Positions 21,392-34,067 of a DNA stretch of 64,000 nucleotides are shown one piece after another. Made by a program: the position numbers and the translations under genes. The notes under the pieces were generated by a model. That model was not told the DNA's origin, ran no database searches, and was given only the letters and a program-made list of their open reading frames with translations. The stretch's first letter is position 1. The number at the start of each line of letters is the position of its first letter. Source of the DNA: Psychrobacter sp. 1044 (GTDB taxonomy: Bacteria; Pseudomonadota; Gammaproteobacteria; Pseudomonadales; Moraxellaceae); NCBI RefSeq assembly GCF_904846525.1, contig NZ_CAJHAZ010000006.1, forward strand, positions 62,001 through 126,000, in the 5' to 3' direction.

Positions 21392-21928
21392 ATGGCTAAG
21401 CGCCTAATGAATATGATGATCATCGCTACTGCCAGCATGTGGGCACTGGCAGGCTGCGACAACAATGCTGAAACTGCCGCTCAAGCTTCTGAGCAAGTGG
21501 TGGCGACCGCAGACTCATCAACGACAGCCACTAAGACTATTGATTGGTCAGTCATGGCGAGCGGTGAAAAGCCCGCTGACCCTGCCAATTATCAATATCC
21601 GTTTGCGCTCGATAGCCAAAATGTCCGTGATTATGCAGAATATTTCAAAGTGGATAATGCCACCGCTCAGCATAATCTGACCGTGAGCATGGCGAGCAAT
21701 GAGGCACTATCCAAAGCTTTGGATCAGCTAAGTGAGACCTATCTTTCACACGAGCTGACCGATGATAAAGACATGACACTTATCATTCATACCACGCCTG
21801 AGGTCGCTGCCAGCAGCTATGATTATGTGCTGTCCGATGACTTTGCTAAGGGACTGGTATTACCTATCGTGATTCAGCCGGATGGTAAGAAAGGTGAGGT
21901 GAAAAGGCATGGAGAGGTGGCGGATTAG
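21392..21928 (+). CDS. Small putative lipoprotein, unknown function
   Basis: A 178-residue protein with signal segment MAKRLMNMMIIATASMWALA and lipobox ALAGC, then an Ala/Thr-rich linker and an acidic, soluble mature domain (about residues 55-178). No family is recognised. The ATG at 21392 has GAGGA seven bases upstream; upstream in-frame ATGs (21365) have none. It converges with the repeat/DUF2971-like gene; only 48 bp separate the stops and no strong hairpin is seen there. Confidence 0.7.
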   Translation: MAKRLMNMMIIATASMWALAGCDNNAETAAQASEQVVATADSSTTATKTIDWSVMASGEKPADPANYQYPFALDSQNVRDYAEYFKVDNATAQHNLTVSMASNEALSKALDQLSETYLSHELTDDKDMTLIIHTTPEVAASSYDYVLSDDFAKGLVLPIVIQPDGKKGEVKRHGEVAD

Positions 21929-21976
21929 AAGTTAATAGCGTGTGTTTTGTTTCATAACACACGCTACAAAGAATTA

Positions 21977-24360
21977 TTAAGTCTGACGATATGGATTGTT
22001 TGAAAGATCAATTTTTATATCCCTATCACGGAGTAGCCAAGCTAAGTAAAGCTGATATTCAGTTGCGGCAGGCGCAATATATACTTTGTTAAGGTTTTCT
22101 TTTACTTCATCTTCATACTCAACAAATAGAAGCTTTTTATGTGCAATATTAACTTCAGGCGCATTTATTGAGGTCACATATACCATTCGACACTCTTGCT
22201 CTTCTTGAAAAGCAGAATGCTTGATTAAGTACTTTAAAGGTAGAAGAATTTCGTTTATCAATATATCGATTTTATTGGACGACTCCAAGTCATCACTTGC
22301 TATTGCTTTCTTCTTCTTTATTATCGATTCATAAGTACTTTTTAGAGTACGAAAAGCGTCACTAAAGGCAATAGTTTTCTCATCTATATATTTCTTATAT
22401 TCTTCCCACTCATATTCTGCCTTACTTTTTTCTCCACCTTGCACCACTACAGTTTCATTACCGAATTCACGAAAAAAAGTTATACGATTACGCTGAGCTA
22501 GTTGGATATAACTAGAAGTGGGGTCTATATACACACACCTCATTACTGGTTGTTTGCTAACTCTAGTTTTGCTACTCAAGCTTTCCTTTATACTTGACTG
22601 TTCATTAATTACTAAGGGAGAAATATTTCTATTTGAACCCTGGATGTTACTTTCAAACGATAGGAAAGATAGCCCTCCTAAAGAATTATCTGATTGAAAG
22701 AACTCCTTTTTAAATACGAGACTAACACCTGAAGCTTCTTTGTCAGCTTCCTTTCCATATAGACGGAACTGGTTAAGACTATCATGATTAAAAGTAAAGC
22801 AGCTGATAAAGGCGTGTAAGCTTTTATCAAAATCTGGAGCATGAAAAGAATTATCTCTTATACCTTTTAGATAGTTTACTAATAAATGCCCTTCACTAGG
22901 GTCATTGACGTTATTGATGGTATTTAAACGAAATGCACTTGGCAAACCTTTTTCTTCATTTATCTCCAAGAGGAGATTTGCAGTATCTGTGCTAGTATAA
23001 TGCGCAAGTTTTCGCTCAGGAAGCTTTTCTTCAAGAGAGTCTTGTCCAAATTCCAACTGTAAAATTTCGACTATTTCTAAAGTTTTATCTAATAACTGCC
23101 ATGCTTTTTCACCCACTACCCCTACTTCCAACTTCTCATCTAACAGTAAATCACATATTTTCTTATAACAATATGCTTCATAAGGATAAGCTGATTCAGC
23201 GTTAACAAATGCGTTCCTAGCCTCAGTATATTTCTTTGATTCGTTATCACAAACCAAAAGTTGACCAATTTTGTATTGAGCAGACTTATATATTTTCGAA
23301 TCATCTGAAAATAATATACCACTCCATACCTTAATGGCGTTTTCAGTATCATCTGTCTTTTTAAAGTCAAAACCTATAAGCCATTGTGCGAAAGCATAAT
23401 GTATAGCGTGATCTTCACGCTTTATTCTATGCAATGCTTCTAGAAAGCTTATATGACTACCTATATTTTTCATCAAGGAAGAAATTAGGAGTTCTGCCTG
23501 AGCATATACTTTTACGTCATCAAAGTTATTAATATCACATAGATACCTCAATGCATTTTGGTATTCATTTTGTCCTTTTAGTATTTTAGCAGCCAAATAT
23601 CGAGATTTTGCATATGTATTAGGGCAATCAGCATGATTAACAGCATCTAAGAACAATAAAGCAGATTTTTTATCGCCCTTCTTGTATAAAGTTAGTCCAA
23701 TATTGTATTGCGCTTGATTATATATCTCCGCATCATCTTTTTCATTAATATTCTTCCATGCTACCAAAGCTCCGTCCACATCATCTTTTTCTACTAAAAC
23801 GATACCAATACCTATCTGTGCTCTGGCGTATAATACAGAGTCAAATGAACGCTCTATATTTTTCCAAGCTTCTATAGCCCCTTCAATATCATTCTTTTCA
23901 TACAAAGCTGTACCAATATTTAGCTGGGCTTTTGAATATATTTCTACACTTTCTGAACGCTTGATACTATGCCAAATCTCTAAAGCTTCTTCGACATCGC
24001 CTCTTTTATACAGTATATCGCTAATCTCCCTTTTTGCCTGAATATACTCTTCAATATCATCAGAGTATTCAATGTTGCGCCATGCTGCTAACGCACCCTC
24101 AACATCTCCTTTCTCATACAAAATAATAGCTATACCTCTTTGTGACTTAGCGTATACCGCAGCATTATCTGAGCGCAGTATTTTGTGCCATAGTTCTAGA
24201 GCTTCTTCGACATAATCTTTTGCATTTAAAACAATACAAATATTAAATTGAGCCTTAGCGTATGAATCACCACTGCTTTTCTCATTTGTTATTCTTTGCC
24301 ACCTTTCGATTTTTTCTCTTTCCGCTTTACTTAGATTTTCCAAATTATCAATATTCATCA

Positions 24361-24361
<1 letters not shown>
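21977..24361 (-). CDS. 36-residue helical repeat protein with C-terminal DUF2971-like domain
   Basis: A 794-residue cytoplasmic protein in two parts. Residues ~34-420 hold about eleven repeats at an exact 36-residue period, each starting with Tyr-x-x-Ala/Ser-Gln-x-x-Ile and containing (D/G)DVEGALxAW; this is the Sel1/TPR type of helical solenoid. Residues ~450-794 carry HYTSTDTANLL, INNVNDPSEG, a segment AFISCFTFNHDSLNQFRLYG, GVSLVF, an E-x-E-CRMVYV segment and VYIAPAA, in the order of the DUF2971 family. The function is unknown. The ATG at 24361 shares its A with the ligA stop (TGATG) behind GGTGAG, so it is coupled to ligA. The gene is visibly more AT-rich than ligA, suggesting acquisition. 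Family naming is from motif reading. Confidence 0.75.
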
Positions 24362-26487
<2,126 letters not shown>

Positions 26488-26529
26488 TCAAGATGCCGAC
26501 TATGATAACAAGTTTGTAGGATGCTCGGA

Positions 26530-26637
26530 TATAGTCGATCCTATATAAATTAGATACTGTGTCAGGCTCGCTCAGTCTACTATGTGTAGTACTTTCACTC
26601 ACCTTCCTTGTATCTAAAGTATCTTGAACCGACTCTA
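26530..26637 (-). repeat. Intergenic inverted-repeat element, family A, copy 1
   Basis: About 108 bp with imperfect inverted ends (TATAGTCGATCC at the left; the right end reads TAGAGTCGGTTC on the other strand). Internally it carries TACTGTGTCAGGCTCGCT, the reverse-strand equivalent of the core seen in copies at 37803, 41949 and 47848. It lies in the ligA leader, opposite in orientation to the other copies. Confidence 0.6.
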
Positions 26638-26663
26638 ACATTTTGCAGAAACTAAAGCTCATT

Positions 26664-26700
26664 AAAAAAGGCAAATAACGTCAATCGCTATTTGCCTTTT
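26664..26700 (-). terminator. Terminator of zipA
   Basis: On the minus strand AAGGCAAATA and TATTTGCCTT form a 10-bp stem and are followed by TTTTTT. It ends the zipA transcript 58 bp after its stop, so ligA needs its own promoter. Confidence 0.82.
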
Positions 26701-26757
26701 AGAATACTGCTAATATGAATCAGCTTTTATTAATCAACCTGTATTAATACATTAAAA

Positions 26758-27786
26758 CTAACCTTCATAATCGCGAACTTGGTTACGCAATTGCTGCTTG
26801 TATTCAGGAGTGATTGGTTCGTTCTCTTCATCGAGCATAATGGCGTCCAAATCACTTGCCATCATATAAGCAATACTCATCATACTATCGAAGCTACGCA
26901 GCGCTTGTGGATGCGGCAAAGATAAGAATACTACCACACCATTATAAGTATTGGTCGCCACGCTATGCGGATCAAAAGGCGCGATACCACTATCGGTGAT
27001 GCCCATCATGCTAAACCAGAGCATACCAGTGCCGTCTTTTTGCTCATAACGATGGAACATATTCATCGCGCCATAGCGCAGACCATACTTATCAATTAAT
27101 GCCAATAAATCACGACCACGGATAATCGCGGCTGGACGGTCGCGATATTGATGCGGCAAGATAGTGATATTAATGTTGTCTTTGGCATTGATGAGTGGAC
27201 CGTTTTGCGCTTCATCTACTGGCTCTGAGAGATGCTGATCGAGTATCGGGCTGTTATTATCGAAGCTTGGCTCGTCTGCGGTATCAATAGAGGGCATCAA
27301 GCTGTCAGTTGCAGACATCAAGCTTGAAAACGCATCCTGCTCTTGCTCGATATGCATCTGCTCAGCGGCTTCTGCAAACTCGCTGTTGTCAGCACGCTGC
27401 TGCTCTGCTTGCCAGCGCACATAGTCAGCATCATCTATTGTGTCAGTATCGGTTTCAGTATCGCTGTCATTAACATCCGCATGCCCAGCTGTCAGCTGCG
27501 TATCGACATGGGTATGAGGTTGGGTCAAAGGCTCGTCTTCGACCACCGCATTTAGATAACTGCGATCAGGGGCGATACTTGTTTCGCCAGCGACTGTATC
27601 ATCCAAGTCTGGCTGATCGACGATATTGCGTTCATGGCGCGGTATGATAGGAATACCGTTTTTATCATAATTGACCGCTACCGCTTCAGCATTGCTGCGG
27701 CGCTTAAAGCTACGAATGACCATAAATAGCCCTGCAAGCATGATAAATGCGGCAATGGCAATCAATATAAACTGAATAGCGGTCAT
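26758..27786 (-). CDS. zipA: Cell division protein ZipA
   Basis: Anchors and bundles FtsZ at the membrane. It has a single N-terminal transmembrane helix (FILIAIAAFIMLAGLFMVI) followed by basic residues, a long acidic, low-complexity linker (residues ~45-200) and a C-terminal FtsZ-binding domain (~205-342; YGLRYGAMNMFHRYE, LWFSMMGITDSGIAPFD). The 342-residue length is normal. It lies between smc and ligA, the expected neighbourhood. Confidence 0.92.
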   Translation of the reverse strand: MTAIQFILIAIAAFIMLAGLFMVIRSFKRRSNAEAVAVNYDKNGIPIIPRHERNIVDQPDLDDTVAGETSIAPDRSYLNAVVEDEPLTQPHTHVDTQLTAGHADVNDSDTETDTDTIDDADYVRWQAEQQRADNSEFAEAAEQMHIEQEQDAFSSLMSATDSLMPSIDTADEPSFDNNSPILDQHLSEPVDEAQNGPLINAKDNINITILPHQYRDRPAAIIRGRDLLALIDKYGLRYGAMNMFHRYEQKDGTGMLWFSMMGITDSGIAPFDPHSVATNTYNGVVVFLSLPHPQALRSFDSMMSIAYMMASDLDAIMLDEENEPITPEYKQQLRNQVRDYEG

Positions 27787-28000
27787 AAGAGATACATCCT
27801 AATATATGACAAAAGGGAATACATAAGAGGGAATAAATGGCAATAGTCTAGCATGGCTAATGAATATCGTCACCATATAGTCATCGTTTACCGTGAGGCT
27901 GACACACTTGCGTGACGTTGTAATCTTGTCACATCATTTCTAACTATACCACTGACAACTGCTACCAGTTATCAATTATTTTTGCTATTCAGCGCTGCTC

Positions 28001-31000
28001 TTAATCAGAAAGGTAACGTGCTGCCTCATCGAGTGAGACACTGACCAAGGTAGAAATCCCTGCGCTTGGCATGGTCACGCCCTTTAATTCATCGGCAATC
28101 TGCATCGTCAATTTATTATGGCTGATAAAGATAAACTGCAAATCGTCTGCTAATTCATGAATGAGGCTGGTAAAACGGGCGACGTTGGCGTCATCAAGTG
28201 GTGCATCCACTTCATCTAGCACACAAAATGGCGCGGGATGCTGCTTAAATATCGCAAAAATCAAACTCAGTGCAGTAAGCGTCTTTTCACCACCTGAAAG
28301 CACAGCGAGACGGCTATTACGTTTGCCCTTTGGTTGCGCCATTAAAGTGAGCCCTGCCCGCCACTGTTCTGATTTTGGCGCATTAATGGGCATATCATCC
28401 GTATTGAGCGTTAAACTAGCTTGCCCGCCACCAAAAACTTTGGCAAATAAATTGGCAAGCTCAATATTGACAGCATCGAGCGTCTGCATAAATAGCGTCT
28501 TGGTGGTCTCATCAATTGAGGCAATCGCCTCCATTAATGTCTGCATACTGGCAGCAATATCTGCGGTCTGCTGCGCGAGTGGCTCTAAGCGTTCATTAAC
28601 CTCTGCCAACTCTGCCACGGCTGCCAAGTTGACTGCGCCAATTTTGCTTAGCTGCTGCTCAAGCTGCACGCGCTCAGACTCAAGTTCAGCAATTTTATCT
28701 GGGCGCACACGGCGATCATGCGCAATAAAATCTGCCAATAAGTTTGAAACGCTCATCACTTGTTGCTGATGCTGTGGGTGCTGCGCTATGTCTGATTGTG
28801 CTTTATATTTATGACTCACCTTATAATAAGCATCTAGCGCTTCTTGCGTATGGCTACTAGCATCCTCTAATTTTGCAGCGCTTAATGCCAACTCGGTCGA
28901 GTGATTGGCAAGCGCATTTTGCTGGGTTTGCAGTGTATTTTGCAAGCTATCTAGCTCAACCTGCTGCTGATTGTATTCTTGCTTGAGCACCGTTAATGCA
29001 GTTTCTCGCCCTGTTAATACAGCCTGCTGCTCATCGCGCGCGGTCTGTGCTGTTTGCAATGCAGCTTGCAGTGCTGGCAGTGTATTTTGCTGCTGCTCAT
29101 GACGCGTCTTTAGATTTTGCTCGCTTTGTAGTGACTTATCAAATTGCGCACTTGCCCGAGCAAGACTGCTAGTACTGTGCTCTAGGCGCATTTCGCTCTG
29201 TTGAATACGAAGTTGCAAGGCTTGCCAAGCGTCATCATCTGCTTGACGGTTACGACTTAGCTCACTGCGCTCCGCTTGTAATTGCTGAGTTGCCGCACGA
29301 GCATCGGCAATTTGTGGCGTTAGCGCTGCTATTTTGCTTTGGAGATCCTGCTGCTCATGATTGAGCGATTGCTGCTCTTGCACCAGCTCCTGTTGCTCTT
29401 GCTCAAGGGCTGCTTTATCAGCATTGAGGCGGTGGCTGTCCGCTTGCAAACGTTCAGCGTTGGCGCGCTGAGTAGTGAGCTTTTGCTGATACTGATGCTT
29501 ATCGCGGGTTAATTGCTCAGCTTGCGCGCGTGTTTCTTCTAAGCTGACCGTCATTGCATCATAGTTACGCTGGTTATTAGCAATCGCCTTTTGCTGGCCT
29601 TCTATCTTTGTTTCAAAATCATCGAGCAAATTCTCTAACGCTTGCAGACGGCTGCGCTGCTGTAAACGCTGGGTTAAAAATTGACTGTTGCTGTTATTGC
29701 TACCATTTTGCCCATCTTGCGCACCAACAAACTTACTGAGATTAATCGTACCCTGACGACTGATAAGCCAGCCGTCAGTCGTGAGTAAAATAGCTGACAA
29801 TGGCAATACTTTTAAAATCTCAGCAAGCGCTTCTAACGTTTGCTTATTATCTGTCTCAGGCTCCGCGATATATAAATAACATTGCTGCCAAAGCGCCAAA
29901 TTAGGTGCAGTAATCAGCTGTGATAAAGGCTGTACTTTATCAATTAAAGTATCTGGCAATTCGCTAACAAATAAATTATCTCTAACCTCACTTTGCTTAG
30001 CAGATAGCAACAAGCTATGGCCGTTTCCTATTGAAGAATTGTCCTGTTTATTAATCTGTTCGTTTTGCGCACTCTGATAAGTAAACAAATCCGTTAAGTC
30101 ATGCTCAAGCGCTTGCCATAAGCTATTCGCTTTTTGAACATCGCCGTTAATTTTTCCATTACTTGATTGGCTAGAAACCAGCACATGGCTATCTAGCCAC
30201 AATGCCAACACACTATCAAGTAGCTCTGCATGCTGCTGCCCTTTCGCGCTTAACTCAATCTGGTCACGCAAGGTGGTAATGGTCAATTGGCTATAATCAC
30301 TAGCTATTTCATTTTCTAAATCGCTTTTAACATCAGCAGTTTTTGCATGAACAAGTGGTTGCGATTTTGGTGTCGGCTTAGGATGCAATATTTGATGAAG
30401 AGTATCGTACTCACCTGCCAATACGGCGTGGCGCTTCTCACTCTCGCTAAGCTCACGCTGCTGCGTGTGTAATTGCTGTTGTAAATCCTGCGCTTGTGGT
30501 TGTAGCTCAGACAGTCGCTCATCGACGCTGTCTTGTTGGCGTTCAATCTGCTGCAACTGTTTATTCAGCTCTGCGACTTGCGTCTCTAACGTCTGCTGTA
30601 GGTTTTGTGCATCCGTTGGCGCTTGTGCATCAGAGCCCTTATTATTGCTAGATGTTGATAGCGACTGTTGTAGTTGCTGCCATAAATGCTGCCAATTTTG
30701 CTGACGACGTTGCCATTTTTCATTATTTTGCTGATAACGTTTTTGTGCTTGGTTATTAATCGCTTGCTGTTGTTCTAGCGAGCGAGCTTCATCTTGCAGC
30801 CTTGATAGCTGATTTTGCGCGTCATGGTAGGCGCGCTGTAATGGTTGCTCGTTGCGTTTATGCGCTTCACGTTTATTTGTTAATTCAATAAGCTTCGGAC
30901 GCAATGCTTCTAGCACAGTATGCTGCTCGGTTTGCTCAGCCTTTAAGCGATTTATCTCATCGACTGCTTGCTGACGCTGCTGCTCTAAACTGGCAAGCTG

Positions 31001-31966
31001 TTGCTCAATAGCGGTCAGCTGTGACTTGGCATCGCTCAGCTGGTGTTCAGCTTGTTGATAGCTTAATTGATGCTGATAATGGCTGCTTTGAGCATCGTCT
31101 TTGAGCCATTGCTCTTGATTGATATGCGCGGCAAGTTTATCTTGTTTGGCTTTTAGGATGTCATAGTTGGCTTGTAAAGTTGATACTTCAGTGGCGCTGC
31201 GCTCATGCGCTATTTTTTGCTGCTGCTGAGTATGCTTGGCTTGATAGAGCTGCTGAATGGTAAGCTGCTGCTTGATATCAGCTAGTGTTAGCGCTAATTC
31301 CTCATAACGCTCAGCACTGGCGGCTTGCTTAGACAGACGCTTTTGTTGGCTGACCAGCTCGCTTTGCATATCATGCAGGCGTGCTAAATTATCTTTAGTT
31401 TTCTCGAGCTTCTTTTGCGTTTCTTCACGGCGAGCTTGATAGCGCGACACCCCTGCCGCCTCTTCGATAAATTCACGCAGCTGCATGGGGCTAGACTCAA
31501 CGATACGCCCAATCATGCCTTGCTCAATCACCGCATAGCTACGTGCGCCAAGTCCCGTACCCAAAAATACATCGACCACATCACGGCGACGACAGCGCGT
31601 ACCATTGATAAAGTAGTCTGAGCGACCTTCCTTATTTACCTGACGACGAACGGACAGTTCTTGATACAGATTAAACTCATGGCGAATGCCATTTTGTTCA
31701 TCTTGCGTATGCTCAAAGGTTAGCTCGACACTGGCAACACTTTTGGCAGATTTATCTTGCGTACCAGCAAAGATAACATCACTCATCGCGCCGCCACGCA
31801 GCTGCTTGGCAGAGGTCTCGCCCAGCACCCAACGAATGGCATCAATGACGTTTGATTTACCACAGCCGTTCGGCCCGACGATGGCGGTGATACCATGACA
31901 AAAGGTAAAAGTCGTAGGATTGGCAAAGGATTTAAAGCCTGCCAGCTTGAGAGATTTTAGGCGCAT
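28001..31966 (-). CDS. smc: Chromosome partition protein SMC
   Basis: Condensin ATPase that organises and segregates chromosomes. Walker A GPNGCGKS is at residues 31-38, the C-terminal ABC signature LSGGEKT near 1222 and Walker B FCVLDEVDAPLDD near 1250. Two very Gln-rich coiled coils surround a hinge region at about 520-775. At 1321 residues it is clearly longer than most bacterial SMC proteins (~1150-1200); the extra length lies mostly in and around the hinge, which contains polar low-complexity inserts. Divergent from the small DUF4298-like gene. Confidence 0.95.
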   Translation of the reverse strand: MRLKSLKLAGFKSFANPTTFTFCHGITAIVGPNGCGKSNVIDAIRWVLGETSAKQLRGGAMSDVIFAGTQDKSAKSVASVELTFEHTQDEQNGIRHEFNLYQELSVRRQVNKEGRSDYFINGTRCRRRDVVDVFLGTGLGARSYAVIEQGMIGRIVESSPMQLREFIEEAAGVSRYQARREETQKKLEKTKDNLARLHDMQSELVSQQKRLSKQAASAERYEELALTLADIKQQLTIQQLYQAKHTQQQQKIAHERSATEVSTLQANYDILKAKQDKLAAHINQEQWLKDDAQSSHYQHQLSYQQAEHQLSDAKSQLTAIEQQLASLEQQRQQAVDEINRLKAEQTEQHTVLEALRPKLIELTNKREAHKRNEQPLQRAYHDAQNQLSRLQDEARSLEQQQAINNQAQKRYQQNNEKWQRRQQNWQHLWQQLQQSLSTSSNNKGSDAQAPTDAQNLQQTLETQVAELNKQLQQIERQQDSVDERLSELQPQAQDLQQQLHTQQRELSESEKRHAVLAGEYDTLHQILHPKPTPKSQPLVHAKTADVKSDLENEIASDYSQLTITTLRDQIELSAKGQQHAELLDSVLALWLDSHVLVSSQSSNGKINGDVQKANSLWQALEHDLTDLFTYQSAQNEQINKQDNSSIGNGHSLLLSAKQSEVRDNLFVSELPDTLIDKVQPLSQLITAPNLALWQQCYLYIAEPETDNKQTLEALAEILKVLPLSAILLTTDGWLISRQGTINLSKFVGAQDGQNGSNNSNSQFLTQRLQQRSRLQALENLLDDFETKIEGQQKAIANNQRNYDAMTVSLEETRAQAEQLTRDKHQYQQKLTTQRANAERLQADSHRLNADKAALEQEQQELVQEQQSLNHEQQDLQSKIAALTPQIADARAATQQLQAERSELSRNRQADDDAWQALQLRIQQSEMRLEHSTSSLARASAQFDKSLQSEQNLKTRHEQQQNTLPALQAALQTAQTARDEQQAVLTGRETALTVLKQEYNQQQVELDSLQNTLQTQQNALANHSTELALSAAKLEDASSHTQEALDAYYKVSHKYKAQSDIAQHPQHQQQVMSVSNLLADFIAHDRRVRPDKIAELESERVQLEQQLSKIGAVNLAAVAELAEVNERLEPLAQQTADIAASMQTLMEAIASIDETTKTLFMQTLDAVNIELANLFAKVFGGGQASLTLNTDDMPINAPKSEQWRAGLTLMAQPKGKRNSRLAVLSGGEKTLTALSLIFAIFKQHPAPFCVLDEVDAPLDDANVARFTSLIHELADDLQFIFISHNKLTMQIADELKGVTMPSAGISTLVSVSLDEAARYLSD

Positions 31967-32105
31967 GAAGTATCAGTAAATATGGCGAAAACAGGCGGCT
32001 ATTCTACCTGAAATTGTGACGGATTTTTAGGGTTTGTGACAGATGCTATAATAGGGCTGAAAATAATAATCATTCGTCTAACTATCAAAAAATAAGAGTA
32101 TAAAA

Positions 32106-32405
32106 ATGCCTAACTATAATCCGCAAGAACTACAGCAAAAATATGAAGAATGGTGCAAACTACATCGCCAGCAACTCGAAGCTCAGCAGCAGTTTTTGCA
32201 AGCTGAAGCCTTGCAAAATGAGTTGAAAAATTACTATCTAGACCCTCAATGGATGACAGATTATGAAGCGGATCTGCCCATTGAGCATTCGGGTGATGAA
32301 TACTCTATCTTTAGTGAAGATGCGCTGTGGAATATGCTCAGCGACCATGATGAGCTAGCGAGAAAGTGGATGCGTTTGGGGCTGGATGCGCTTGATAGGA
32401 AGTAG
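32106..32405 (+). CDS. Small DUF4298-like protein
   Basis: A 99-residue protein with a Gln/Glu-rich N-terminal helix (QELQQKYEEWCKLHRQQLEA), then LDPQWMTDYEADLPIEHSGD and YSIFSEDALWNML. The order 'W-x-x-DYEAD' then 'SEDA-x-x-x-L' is that of the DUF4298 family, whose function is unknown. AGAGT lies a few bases before the ATG, and a TATAAT box is present at 32046-32051. It is divergent from smc. Confidence 0.7.
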   Translation: MPNYNPQELQQKYEEWCKLHRQQLEAQQQFLQAEALQNELKNYYLDPQWMTDYEADLPIEHSGDEYSIFSEDALWNMLSDHDELARKWMRLGLDALDRK

Positions 32406-32532
32406 CATTCTATTAACAGTGAAAGTATTTGGCTTGTCAGTTCCGAATAATTTAAATACATAAATGATTGATAAATAAAAACAGGTAACTGTTTTATCTG
32501 AAATCTTGGTCAGTTTTAGAGTTTATATATTA

Positions 32533-33021
32533 TTAAGTATAGTCTGACTTATATTTTTGAATCTCACTATATAATTCAATATACCTTTCATCAAACTTTA
32601 CTTTTAGCGACTCCAGATTATCTGAATTATTATTTGTAGAGTTATGATGGCGATTATATTGTGATACGAACAACGGATTTGCTACTTCTAAGAACCTCTT
32701 GCATTCATCAACTAATTTAGGAAAATAGAGCACAGTAATTACCTCTATCTGTCCACCTTTCTCAATAAACTCATTGATATTAATTTGCCTTGTTCCTGGC
32801 TGCTGTACATTTAACTCTAATGATCTTAAGATCATAGAAAAATCAATAAGTCTAAACACCAAATCTTCATACTTTTGTCTTAGGAAAATTTGTCGCTCAT
32901 ATTTATGTTCAGATTTCAGCTTCCAGAAACCAATACCTTGGCTAAATAAAACACCAAGTAGAGTAGAACCTGATGCAATTAGAGCAACAATAAAACTTTC
33001 ACTTTGAAAAAATAATTCCAT
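32533..33021 (-). CDS. Small membrane-anchored protein, unknown
   Basis: A 162-residue protein with one N-terminal transmembrane helix (FIVALIASGSTLLGVLFSQGIGF), then a basic stretch and a predicted coiled/helical cytoplasmic domain. No family is recognised. The gene is AT-rich compared with its neighbours and its ATG has no clear ribosome site. The similar single-helix-plus-basic-helix layout is common in small proteins of accessory or defence islands, but there is no partner gene here to support that. Confidence 0.55.
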   Translation of the reverse strand: MELFFQSESFIVALIASGSTLLGVLFSQGIGFWKLKSEHKYERQIFLRQKYEDLVFRLIDFSMILRSLELNVQQPGTRQININEFIEKGGQIEVITVLYFPKLVDECKRFLEVANPLFVSQYNRHHNSTNNNSDNLESLKVKFDERYIELYSEIQKYKSDYT

Positions 33022-33068
33022 CGCTTAATTACTCACTAGATAATATATTTAGAATAACTATCAAGAGT

Positions 33069-33875
33069 TTACAAAACCCCAAGCCCACTTAACAACAGCT
33101 GCCCACCAGCAAATAGAAGTAGCACGCCAAAGGCACGCTTGAGCGTTAGCGCAGGCAACTGGTGCGCAAGCTTGGCACCGACTTTTGCCATCGCAAAGCT
33201 AGCGACGGAAATAAATAAGAAACCCGTAATATGGACAAAGCCTATCGTGCCCTCAGGCAGATTGACCACATCTTGCCCGAACCATGCAAACCCTGCCGCG
33301 CCAGCCAATGCAATCGGTAAGCCACAAGCGGCAGACGTGCCGACCGACTGCTTCATCGGTAACCCCGCCCAATTCAAAAACGGCACGGTTAAGCTGCCAC
33401 CGCCAATACCAAAAATAGACGACGCCATGCCAATCCCTGTACCCGCGCCGAACTGTACACCAGCTGACGGTAGCGGTTTACCCAGCTGCTCTTTATTGGA
33501 CAAAAACAGCATTTTTAAAGCAACCAATAACGCGCCGACACCGATGATGGCTTGCAATACTTTACCGTCAATCATATCGGCAATACCAGCTCCCACCAAA
33601 CTACCGATGACCAAGCCGAGTGCCATTTTGCGCCATACTTCCCAGCGCACGCCGCCACGCTTATTGTGCGCAGTCATTGAGCTGATCGAGGTCACAACGA
33701 TGGTCGCCAGTGATGTACCAATCACCAAATGGGTCACCACTTCTGGCGAAAAATCATAAGCGGTAAAAATCCATACCAATGCTGGTACGATAATCATGCC
33801 GCCGCCAACGCCAAATAGACCGGCACTGACACCCGCAAATGCCCCTGCAATCACAAACCATACATATAACATCAT
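33069..33875 (-). CDS. TauE/SafE family anion permease
   Basis: A 268-residue inner-membrane protein with about eight hydrophobic helices. The repeated Gly-rich motif GLFGVGGGMIIVPAL near the N-terminus and SIFGIGGGSLTVPFL in the second half mark the TauE/SafE (sulfite exporter/DUF81) family. Members move sulfite, sulfoacetate or other small organic anions; the substrate cannot be read here. The gene is divergent from birA. Confidence 0.9.
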   Translation of the reverse strand: MMLYVWFVIAGAFAGVSAGLFGVGGGMIIVPALVWIFTAYDFSPEVVTHLVIGTSLATIVVTSISSMTAHNKRGGVRWEVWRKMALGLVIGSLVGAGIADMIDGKVLQAIIGVGALLVALKMLFLSNKEQLGKPLPSAGVQFGAGTGIGMASSIFGIGGGSLTVPFLNWAGLPMKQSVGTSAACGLPIALAGAAGFAWFGQDVVNLPEGTIGFVHITGFLFISVASFAMAKVGAKLAHQLPALTLKRAFGVLLLFAGGQLLLSGLGVL

Positions 33876-34067
33876 CGAATCAGCCTTTTATCACACTTAT
33901 TTTTATAAAAATTCTTTAGTTTTATAATCACTTGCCTATCGCATTTGCTAAATCATAATCCGACCTTTATGCTGTTTATTTGATACTGTCTAATCGCGAC
34001 AATCTCATGACAATCGCCCAGTATAACAAAGATTATCCACGCTATATTAACCACATCGACGAAACTT

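Noticed and set aside
27870-27960. Possible fifth copy of repeat family A between zipA and smc
   Set aside because: Only a TATAGTC and a GAGGCTGAC-like segment match; the ends and core do not align.
28161-28769. 202-codon open frame antisense to smc
   Set aside because: Ser/Ala/Cys-rich shadow of the conserved SMC C-terminal domain; the sense strand is clearly coding.
33139-33759. 206-codon open frame antisense to the TauE/SafE permease
   Set aside because: Low-complexity Pro/Ala/Thr composition typical of the antisense of a membrane-protein gene; no ribosome site.
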